64,000 nucleotides of DNA from CAIWHR01 sp963843595. GTDB lineage: Bacteria > Pseudomonadota > Gammaproteobacteria > Burkholderiales > Casimicrobiaceae. The stretch lies in contig CAWJLG010000006.1 of the NCBI GenBank assembly GCA_963843595.1, positions 1 through 64,000 on the forward strand. Reading direction: 5' to 3'. The stretch's first letter is position 1; the number at the start of each line of letters is the position of its first letter. The translations under genes and the position numbers were made by a program. Positions 7,874 to 15,201 of this stretch are shown piece after piece. A model generated the notes under the pieces. That model did no database searches. It was given only the letters and a program-made list of their open reading frames with translations, and was not told the origin of the DNA.

Positions 7874-9006
7874 TGCGGGAAATGGGCGCCAAGGCGCTGA
7901 AGCTGGGCATCCCGCTCGGCGTGCAGCTCGACCTCACCTACCGGTGCAACGAACGGTGCGTACATTGCTATCTCGACCACGACGACCATGGCGAGATGAC
8001 GACGGCGGAAATCAAGGACCTCCTTGACCAGATGGCCGACGCCGGGGTCTTCTTCCTGATCCTTTCCGGCGGCGAGATCTTCCTGCGCAAGGACCTGTTC
8101 GAGATCGTCGAGCACGCCCGCATGCTGCTGTTTTCGGTCAAGCTCAAGACCAACGCCGTGATGATTCGCAAAGCCAAGGCGGAGCGCATCGCGGCGCTCG
8201 GCGTCGAGTCGGTGCAGATCAGCGTGTATTCGCACCGGGCGGATGTCCACGATGCGATCACGAAGCTTCCCGGGTCCTTCCGACGCACGATCGAGGGCGC
8301 CCGGTTGCTCAAGGCGGCGGGCGTCAGGGTGAGCTTCGCCAACGTGCTGATGCAACACAACGCCAACGACTATCCGGAGGTGCAGGCACTTGCGCAAAGG
8401 ATCGGCGCCCACTACACCGTCGACGCGACGATCACGCCGATGATGGATGGGGACCGCTCGATTCTCGACCTCAACATCGATGCAGGGACGCTGGAGCAGG
8501 TCTTCCACGACTCGACGCTTGTCGGCAATGCCGAGGAGTTCTGCGCTCCGCCTTCGGGCCCGCTCGCCGAAGCCGATGCGCTGGACACCTTGCCCTGCAG
8601 CGCCGGGCACACGGCCTGCTACGTTTCGCCGTACGGCGACGTCTATCCCTGCGTGCAGTTCCCGCTGCCCAGCGGCAACGTGCGGACGACGCGGTTCCTG
8701 GACATCTGGCGCAACTCGCCGCAGTTGCAGGAAGTGCGGTCGATCACGGTGGCCGATTTGCAGGGCTGCTCCACGTGCGTCCACGGCAGCAGCTGTTCGC
8801 GTTGTCCGGGTCTCGCCTATATGGAAGGCAACATGCGCGGTCCCTCCATCCAGGACTGCGAGAAATCGTTTGCGCGGACCGGCGTGCCGTCCCGGAACCT
8901 GCTCCGGAAAAGGGCGGCGGCCGTGGACCGGGCGCCGGTTGTGTCGGCTGCGCCGCCGCCGGCATTGGCCGGTTATCAGCCAATCACGTGGATGGTACGC
9001 AAGTAG
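7873..9006 (+). CDS. Radical SAM/SPASM peptide-modifying enzyme
   Basis: 377 residues. The radical SAM cluster motif is CNERCVHC (Cys25, Cys29, Cys32), followed by an SGGE motif (ILSGGEIFL). The C-terminal part has a SPASM-like Cys set: CSAGHTACY and DVYPC around residues 243-260, CSTCVHGSSCSRC around 299-311 and a last Cys in QDCEKS. This is the build of PqqE and sactipeptide- or ranthipeptide-type maturases, which use auxiliary iron-sulfur clusters to make crosslinks in a RiPP precursor. ATG overlaps the stop of the PqqD-like gene. The likely substrate is the two-Cys peptide at 6554-6739. The product chemistry (thioether, C-C or epimerisation) cannot be read from sequence. A Pro/Ala-rich tail follows the last Cys. 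Confidence 0.9.
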   Translation: MREMGAKALKLGIPLGVQLDLTYRCNERCVHCYLDHDDHGEMTTAEIKDLLDQMADAGVFFLILSGGEIFLRKDLFEIVEHARMLLFSVKLKTNAVMIRKAKAERIAALGVESVQISVYSHRADVHDAITKLPGSFRRTIEGARLLKAAGVRVSFANVLMQHNANDYPEVQALAQRIGAHYTVDATITPMMDGDRSILDLNIDAGTLEQVFHDSTLVGNAEEFCAPPSGPLAEADALDTLPCSAGHTACYVSPYGDVYPCVQFPLPSGNVRTTRFLDIWRNSPQLQEVRSITVADLQGCSTCVHGSSCSRCPGLAYMEGNMRGPSIQDCEKSFARTGVPSRNLLRKRAAAVDRAPVVSAAPPPALAGYQPITWMVRK

Positions 9007-9049
9007 CTTGTAGGCTTGGTTTCCGTCGGACGTTCATGCTGAAGATCTT

Positions 9050-9897
9050 CTACGTCCGGGCATGCTCGACGATCGCGCAGCGTACGCGCGCGAGATCGTC
9101 GTATCGCCTCGGATAGTCGAGCGCATAGTGGATCGGCTCGTTCGCGAGCTTCGCGATCTGGTCGAAATGGGAGGCGAGGCGGGGTTTCTCCTCGATGTCG
9201 AGCAGGAACGAGTGTCTGACCCACTCGATCATCGCCTCGGATCCGGTCAGGCGCCGGATCGCGATGTCGGGAGCGCTGCCGTCACCGAGGAAATAGGCGC
9301 GCCGCAGCGGTCGCGGCTCGTCGCAGAACCTGAGCTGCTCGCCGGCGAGGAACCGCGACTTGGACGTGTAAGTGCACGGCGGGCGCCGATCGCGGTGCCG
9401 GGCGCGATGAGCGCGCTCTCGCTGTCCTCCCACAGCCGGATCGACGGGTGGCTCGGCAGCGCCACGTGACCGCGCTCCGCCGGCTCGACGACGAGCCCGT
9501 CGTCGGTCAGGAAACGGTACCCGTCGATCGCGAAGCTCGCCGCGAGCGTCGACTTGCCGCGCCCGGACACACCGACGAACGCGATCGCGCCGCCGTCCAC
9601 CTCGACCGCGCTCGCGTGGAACACGAGCTTGCCCTGCTTGGAGAGCGAGAGCGGCAGCACCTGGTTCAGGTAGAGATGCTGCACGACTGCGTCGGACGCG
9701 CCTGGAACTGGATGGCAGGTCACGTGCTCGGCGTCCGCGGACACCTGGAAGTCCGCCATGTCCGGGAAGCGGAGCAGGTAACCGCCGTTCTCGCGGTGGA
9801 AATCCGTCCACGGTGAGCCATCGGGAAGCGCCCACGTGTGGAACGGTGCCGGGAGCGGCGCCTGTGGTCGCGCTGCCGCGATCTCGAATTCGACCAC
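9050..9897 (-). CDS. HPr-kinase-like ATPase 2, lasso-associated (one frameshift)
   Basis: About 282 residues if the frameshift at about 9375-9395 is repaired. The first part has the P-loop GVSGRGKST after KLVFHASAVEVDGGAIAF, then GYRFLTDDGLVVEP, as in HprK-like kinases. The second part (SKSRFLAGEQLRFCDEPRPL onward) continues in another frame to the stop at 9050. The GTG start at 9897 overlaps the methyltransferase stop (TAGTG). It is the last gene of the lasso-type operon and converges on the radical SAM gene. A role in phosphorylating the lasso peptide or its precursor is inferred from lasso clusters with similar kinases. It differs strongly in sequence from kinase 1 in the same locus. Confidence 0.75.
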
Positions 9898-11016
9898 TAC
9901 TCGGTGTCCCGCCCCAGCACCTGCGCAACGAATCGCGCGGTCTCGTCCGGCGTCGGAAAAAGTTCCGGATGGTCGCGCAGAACTGCCTGCTCGATCTCCT
10001 TGACCGTGCGCCTGCCGTCGCAGTAACCGAGCACCGCGATGCATGCGCGTCCTTCGCGGCTCAGTTGCGGCACATGGTCGGGACGCGAGCGGATCAGGTC
10101 CGACGGCAGCGACGGCATGCCGGGCCACGTCGAGTGGCTGAAGCGGTGCCCGGTCGCGGGAAGCTCGACAACCCACGCGATCAGGTTGTCGTCCGGCCGC
10201 GCCATCACGGTGGCCTTGACCGTGTCTCCTGCCCGCACCGGAACGGACTCCCCGATCGGCAGGAACGCCTGCGACCGGTCGATCGCCCGATCCGACAGAG
10301 GCGAGTTGGTCATCCAGACATCGGTCGCAAGCTCGCACTCGAACCAGCCGGCGAGCCCGTGCAGCGTTCCGTCGCGATCGATGCGCAACTCGGCGGTCCA
10401 GCTGAGGAAGTCCTTGCCGTCCGTTCGGAGGTCGAGGTCCCCGAGGTCGGCGGGGGCACCGAGCAGGGCTTCGGGCGGGAACTGGACCGCGTGCTTGAGG
10501 TTGGCCGCATGGTGGCGCAGCCAATGGAACTCCGCCGGCACGCCTTCGGCGCACCAGCGATCGACTTTCGCGCGAGCGTCGGTCGACTCGACCACGCCAA
10601 GCTTCAGCCGGATCCGCTCGGGGATCACGCGGCCACCGGGCGCGAGGAACCGCCGGCGCGCATCCTGCATCGTGTGCACGATGCCGTAGTCGAACCCGAA
10701 GTAGCCGACGTGATCGCAGATCACGACGTCGACCGGCTCGGGCAGTGTCGCGCGGTGCGAGCGCTCGTGGATGAACGTGCAGCGGTCGGCGAGGCCCGCG
10801 CGCGCCATCGTCTGGCGCGCCACCTCGATCATGGCCGAGGAATCGATCGCGTAGACGCGCGATGCGCCGGCCTGCAGGCAGAGGAGACCGAGGACGCCGG
10901 AGCCGCATCCGAGGTCGGCAACGCGATCGCCCGGCTTCAGCGTCCGGGCAATCGCGGTCTTGAACTGATCGAGACGGATTCCGGTCGGCGACGTAGCCGA
11001 GGTGCTCGTCCAGCAT
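9897..11016 (-). CDS. PRMT-like SAM methyltransferase with extra C-terminal domain (one frameshift)
   Basis: The start MLDEHLGYVADR is in one frame. After an apparent extra A at about 10978 the protein continues as IRLDQFKTAIARTLKPGDRV. Motif I is VADLGCGSGVLGL. The pattern ADRIRLDQFKTAI resembles protein arginine methyltransferases. The usual double-E loop is degenerate: CDHVGYFGFDYG has Asp where PRMTs have Glu. A C-terminal extension of about 45 residues (VLGYCDGRRTVKEIEQAV, then FPTPDETARFVAQVL) is small and helical, recalling PqqD-like or winged-helix folds. The gene lies 26 bases after the lasso precursor stop and overlaps the second kinase gene. A lasso peptide methyltransferase role is inference from context. 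Confidence 0.72.
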
Positions 11017-11042
11017 CGGGCACCAGCGTCGCGCCGCGTGCT

Positions 11043-11439
11043 TCAGTGACGCGTGCGGCTGATCCCCAGCATCGCGTAGTCGACGACCTTGTAACCGTTC
11101 GCATGCACGGACACGGCGTGCGGCATGATCGACTTCGACTTCGTCCGCCATCACGCCGAACTGCCGGCCGTGGCCCCACTGGTCGCGGAACTCGGGTCGG
11201 TAGTCGAACAGGTACAGGCCGACGCCGAGCGGGTGGTCGCCTACTCTGACAATGTTCTCTTTGGCCCTGCGATCCGACCCCATTGCCATTCCGGACGAGC
11301 CGTCCGGGTTCCCCGCCGACGCTCCTCCCGTCGCAACATGCAGCTTGCCGAAATCCCGCAGCTCCGGCTTCGCGTAGGGTTGTTTGACCGGCTGCAATTC
11401 GCATTCGCTCGAAAGGTCATCGTTTACCGTGTGTTTCAC
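11043..11439 (-). CDS. Lasso-type precursor fused to peptidase S74 (tail-spike chaperone) domain, one frameshift
   Basis: The start is GTG at 11439 with GGAGGAG nine bases upstream. Residues 1-38 are a leader with PYAKPELRDFGKLHVAT, the Y-x-x-P-x-L ... G-x-L ... T motif of lasso leaders. Residues 39-54 (GASAGNPDGSSGMAMG) make a plausible lasso core: Thr at -2, Gly at 1 and Asp at 8, giving an eight-residue ring. From residue 55, SDRRAKENI followed by FDYRPEFRD and GRQFGVMADEV match the intramolecular chaperone autoprocessing domain, including the Ser and the Lys five residues later. The end (IMPHAVSVHANGYKVVDYAM, then LGI) is reached through a single-base shift at about 11128. The precursor sits between cyclase and methyltransferase genes. 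Confidence 0.82.
11278..11325 (-). other. Predicted lasso core peptide with S74 self-cleavage boundary
   Basis: This codes the 16 residues GASAGNPDGSSGMAMG. The N-terminal boundary follows the Thr at -2 rule of lasso leaders; cutting one residue earlier would make the acceptor Asp9 instead of Asp8. The C-terminal boundary is set just before the Ser of SDRRAK, where S74 domains cleave on the amino side of the catalytic Ser. Ring closure would join Gly1 to Asp8. Both boundaries are predictions. Confidence 0.5.
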
Positions 11440-11498
11440 GAGGACGTCTCCTCCACGTTTCGTGCGCATCATCGGGACCACGCCAATCCTTTCGATCG

Positions 11499-13381
11499 TT
11501 AACATCCCGCGACGAGCGCATCACAACCGAACAGCGCCCAGAGTTTCCACTCGGGCGCGTCGACCCGGCTCGGGTCGACCGATCCGTGCATGCAATTTCG
11601 CGATCCGATCGCCTGCGACCCAGTTGGCAGCCGCATTCCTGCGGTCCCCGGGAAATTCCGCCTCCAGCTCCGAGAGACTGCCAACGAAACGTTACCACGA
11701 ATTCCGCCTTGGTTTCGCGCGTGCGCACGCGCTCGGGCAAGCTGTCCGCTCCATCGCCAGCCGGTGCAGGTACTTGTCTGTGCGACCCCGCATCCTCAGC
11801 CACTCGGGTGCCGCGAACGCGAACTCGACGAGATCCCGGTGGAAGATATGGGCGGCGCAGTTCGATACCCGATTCCGCGGCCATCCCTTCTTCCAGGTCG
11901 CGGGCGTGCGCGAGAAACGGGCTCGCCAACATCTGAGCTGCCGACGTTGTGCGACCGTGGCGTTTCTCGGTCGCCGGCGGCGATTGCAGGCACGCCGCTC
12001 GCGCAAGTGCCGCATCATCGCTGGCGTCAGCCACGACTTGCCGTCGTTGCGCTTCTCGCCGGAGTCCGGCGCGAATTTCCCGCAGCGATTGCAGGACATG
12101 GCCCGGCAGGAACGGAATGCATCCGATCCGGAACAGCCACCAAAGGCTACGCCTCGCGCCGTAATCCCGCCGATCGGCCTGCATGCAGCTCGCGAGCACC
12201 GTCCACTCGCGCATTGCGAGTGCGTCGGCGTAGTAGGCGCGGCTCCCGCAGAGCCACTCGTCGCCGCCCACGCCGGACGAGCAGCGCGCGACTCCCTCGG
12301 GACATGGCCGAGTCCCGGATGCCGATGCCCATCACGCCGTTCGGGTATGACGGAAATGTCCGTAGCCGCTGCGCGCGATCACGATACCACTCGAGCGGCT
12401 TGTGCGTGGGGACGACCTCGTGGACCGGAATGCCGAGGTGTTCGCCCACGGCCCTCGCGTAGTCCATCTCGTTGGCGTCCGAGTCGTCGCTGAACGCGAG
12501 CGTGTACCCGTCGAGCGAGGGGGCGAGCAGCTGGCCTTTGCGACGCAGGCACTCGGCCACCGCGAGGATCGCCGACGAGTCGAGGCCACCGCTCACTTCG
12601 CACGCGAGCGGGCTGGCGGACCGCGATAATCGGCGCACGGCGTCCGCAGGAGCGCCCGGTAGTGCTCTGCGTACTCCCCTTCGCTGCGGCAGGGCAGCGT
12701 TGCGTGGAGATCGGGCGCCCAGTACCGCTCGAGACAAGGCCCGCGCGTGTCGACGGTCATACGGTGCGCCTGCGGCAACCGCAGCACGCCTTGCCAGAAT
12801 GTCTCGTCGAGCGAAAGCCATTCGTTCGCCAGGAACTCCGCGACCATCCCCTCGTTGAGCCTCTGTGGCACCCACGGCAGCGAGAGGATCGCGTGCACGT
12901 CGGAGGCGAACGCGAGCGTTCTGCCGTCCCAGTGGTAGTGGAACGGCTTCTGGCCGAAGCGGTCGCGCGCGCAGAACGCCTCGCTCCGCTTCGCGTCCCA
13001 GATGACCAGCGCGAAATCGCCGTCGATCCGGGCAAGGCAATCGCGTCCCCAAGTCTCGTACGCGCGCAGCACCAGCTCCGCGTCCGTGCGATCGCGCAGC
13101 ACGGCGTCACGTTCGAGCAGGTCACGCCTCAGGTCCTCCCAGTTGTCGACGCGCCCGTCCACCACGAGCACGAGACTCTCGTCCTCGTTGGCGAGCGGCT
13201 GGCGCTCGTCGAGCGATTCGGGAGTGGTGCATAGCATGCACTGTCCAAGCGCGACCGACCCCTTGGTCCAGTGACGGATGCCGTCGGGCCCGCGATGCGC
13301 CATCGCGGCGGTCATGCGCTCGATCAGGCCCGGCGCGACCGACGCGCCATCGAATCGAACGACGCCGGCGATGCCGCTCAT
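11499..13381 (-). CDS. Asparagine-synthetase-like lasso cyclase (about five frame breaks)
   Basis: The N-terminal Ntn domain starts MSGIAGVVRFDG, so the catalytic Cys2 of glutamine-dependent synthetases is replaced by Ser. It continues with MAHRGPDGIRHW and ARDRFGQKPFHYH. The ATP-pyrophosphatase part has EVSGGLDSSAILAV and GVGGDEW. Later parts include RRPY and RMRGRTDKYLHRLAMER. Frame changes are needed at about 12625, 12280, 11860, 11745 and 11680. Lasso cyclases adenylate the Asp or Glu side chain of the core and close the macrolactam without using glutamine, which fits the missing Cys. It lies between B2 and the precursor. If all the breaks are real the gene is dead; the conserved residues across each break favour sequencing or assembly error. 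Confidence 0.78.
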
Positions 13382-13439
13382 CGACCGCTCGCCACTGCGA
13401 ACGCGGCGTCGTGGCCGGAACGGAGCCCTGCCCGCGCAA

Positions 13440-13918
13440 TCATGGTGCGCGACTGGTCGCCACGCGCCACAATCGACGTCGCCCGACCGGGACAACGGCC
13501 TCGCCGAACGGCCGGTATCGCGACAGGTTCGGCCGGTCCTCGTTGAGCGCGACGCCCGCGCACTCCACCCAGGCATGCGCCTCGAACGGCCCCGCGTCCG
13601 CGCACGCGCCCAGCCGCAGCTCGCACGCGGATGCCGTATCCCGCGCAGGAGCCGCCACAGCACGAGCGAGCGGTGCAGGCAGGCGACGCGGAACGGGACG
13701 CGTGCCGACGCGATGCCGACCAGGCGGGCGATCGCCTGCGCGCGGGCGAGTGTCGCCTCGGGGATCGACGCCTGCAGATCGGCCGCCGTGGAGTCCCGAT
13801 CCGCGCGGAAATCGACGCGCGGCAGCGTGAGCCTGGCGTGCGCGAGCATCGCGGCGGCGCGCGCCAGCAGGCGCCGGTCGGCCCACGACAGTTCGCGCAA
13901 CTTGCGCCAGTCACTCAT
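13440..13918 (-). CDS. Lasso B2-type leader peptidase (one frameshift)
   Basis: A transglutaminase-like Cys protease. The catalytic Cys is in RVACLHRSLVLWRLLR, the His in EAHAWVECAG and the Asp in ALNEDRP, the Cys-His-Asp order of lasso B2 proteins. The part up to RLLRG lies in one frame and the part from LRLGACADAGPFEAHAWVE in another, so there is an indel near 13640. The start ATG at 13918 overlaps the end of the B1 gene by eight bases, and the cyclase gene starts 58 bases after its stop. It would cut the leader from the precursor, probably after the residue following the conserved Thr. Confidence 0.85.
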
Positions 13919-14177
13919 CGGCGACGAGCACGAGCTTGCGCTGGGCGAGCGTCGCGATGAACTCGCGCAGGTCGCGGGCCAGCACGTCATCGGTGACGTC
14001 GAACTGCTCGAGCAGCGCGGCGCGCGCCTCGTCGACGTCGCCGTTCGCGCGCAGGATCTTCCACATCTCCATGCCGACCTCGTCGAGGCCGAAGTATTCG
14101 CCGGTTTCGAGGTTGAGGAGCACGCCCTCGTTCTGAAGCTCGGTCGAGAGCACGCTGTCGGGGATGGTGACTTTCAT
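13911..14177 (-). CDS. Lasso B1 (PqqD-like leader-binding protein)
   Basis: 88 residues: MKVTIPDSVLSTELQNEGVL, then LNLETGEYFGLDEVGMEMW, then a helical part to FIATLAQRKLVLVADE. This is the standard PqqD/B1 pattern, with NLETGEYFGLDEVG typical of discrete B1 proteins. It binds the Y-x-x-P-x-L leader and presents it to B2. It is the first gene of the minus-strand lasso operon, 30 bases after a TAGAAT box, and overlaps the B2 start. It is more canonical than the second PqqD-like protein at 7544-7873. Confidence 0.9.
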   Translation of the reverse strand: MKVTIPDSVLSTELQNEGVLLNLETGEYFGLDEVGMEMWKILRANGDVDEARAALLEQFDVTDDVLARDLREFIATLAQRKLVLVADE

Positions 14178-14206
14178 CGGGGTGCAGGGGCCTGGCGACT
14201 GGGCGG

Positions 14207-14212
14207 ATTCTA
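14207..14212 (-). promoter_or_regulatory. Candidate -10 box for the lasso operon
   Basis: TAGAAT on the minus strand, 30 bases upstream of the B1 start codon. No convincing -35 box was found at 16-18 bases (GC-rich there). It is the only good -10-like hexamer in this divergent intergenic region on this strand. Confidence 0.35.
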
Positions 14213-14294
14213 GCGCGCGATGCCCGTTGCGGCGCAGGCACACTTTCGCCGAAATGTTGAGGGGGAGGGGCTCCCGAGGTTGCGGAACATGCCG

Positions 14295-14322
14295 TTGGAA
14301 TGGTAGCTTACCCGGCTATATT
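14295..14322 (+). promoter_or_regulatory. Candidate sigma-70 promoter of the exopolysaccharide operon
   Basis: TTGGAA (14295-14300), a 16-base spacer, then TATATT (14317-14322). It lies 36 bases before the GTG at 14359 and is divergent from the lasso operon. This location supports the shorter start of the export protein. Confidence 0.55.
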
Positions 14323-14358
14323 GCCTTGATTGCTTACCGTTTTTGCGGCTTCCGACAC

Positions 14359-15201
14359 GTGCTGCGCACATTTGCCCCGACACCGACGCTGATTCGGCTG
14401 CCTGCTGCCTTGGCCGCCGTGGCGCTCGCGTTGGCCGTTGGGATCGCGCCGGCGGGGGCGCAGACCCCCACGGTGACGAAAGCTTCCACCGCTGCCGCCG
14501 TAACCCCCATCGCCGTCAATGCGCCGGGCGGTGCGGTCGCGGATCTCCCGCCGCCCAAGCCGGGCGACGGCGCGGCGCCTTTCGCGCCGGACGCCCCGCG
14601 CGTCGGGCCGCCGCCCGGCGGCCAGCTCGTCGCCGAGGATTATCGGATCGGCGCGCAGGATCTCATCGAGATCCAGGTCTTCGGCATCGACGACCTGAAG
14701 CGGGAGGTGCGCGTCAATTCGCGCGGCATCGTCTCGCTGCCGCTGATCGGCGCGGTCACGATCGCCGGGCTCACGGGCCAGGAAGCCGAGGCGCTGATCG
14801 CGGCCAAGTACGCCAAGGACTACCTGCAGGATCCGCAGGTGTCCGTGTTCATCAAGGAATTCACGAGCCAGCGCATCACGGTCGAAGGCGCGGTCAATCA
14901 CCCGGGCATCTTCCCGGTCCGGGGTCCGACGTCGCTGCTGCAGGCGATCGCGCTCGCGGGCGGGCAGGGCCAGCTCTCGGACATGAGCGAAGTGATGGTC
15001 TACCGCGTGGAGAGCGGGCAGAAGAAGACGCTGATGTACAACGTGATCAAGATCCGCGGCGGCGAAGTGCAGGACCCGATGCTCGCGAACGACGATGTCG
15101 TGGTCGTCAAACGCTCGGGTGACCGCGTGGCGGTGCGCGATTCGATCTTTGGCGACATCATCAACCTCGTCAATCCGTTCAACTACATCCGCCCGTATTG
15201 A
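14359..15201 (+). CDS. Wza-like polysaccharide export protein (Poly_export + SLBB)
   Basis: About 280 residues. A signal sequence ends near AVGIAPAGAQTP; there is no lipobox Cys. After a Pro/Ala-rich stretch, YRIGAQDLIEIQVFGIDDL and VRVNSRGIVSLPLIGAVTIA form the Poly_export domain, and ITVEGAVNHPGIFPVRGPTS with DVVVVKRSGDRV the SLBB part. It would form the outer-membrane export channel or its periplasmic ring for an exopolysaccharide. GTG at 14359 was chosen because a promoter-like sequence ends at 14322. A longer in-frame start at 14164 would overlap the lasso promoter region. Its TGA overlaps the next ATG, so the following kinase is coupled. Confidence 0.88.
   Translation: MLRTFAPTPTLIRLPAALAAVALALAVGIAPAGAQTPTVTKASTAAAVTPIAVNAPGGAVADLPPPKPGDGAAPFAPDAPRVGPPPGGQLVAEDYRIGAQDLIEIQVFGIDDLKREVRVNSRGIVSLPLIGAVTIAGLTGQEAEALIAAKYAKDYLQDPQVSVFIKEFTSQRITVEGAVNHPGIFPVRGPTSLLQAIALAGGQGQLSDMSEVMVYRVESGQKKTLMYNVIKIRGGEVQDPMLANDDVVVVKRSGDRVAVRDSIFGDIINLVNPFNYIRPY

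Noticed and set aside
11043..11439. A prophage tail-fibre gene because of the S74 domain
   Set aside because: No phage structural, lysis, integrase or attachment sequences are nearby. The gene begins with a lasso-type leader and is surrounded by lasso genes.
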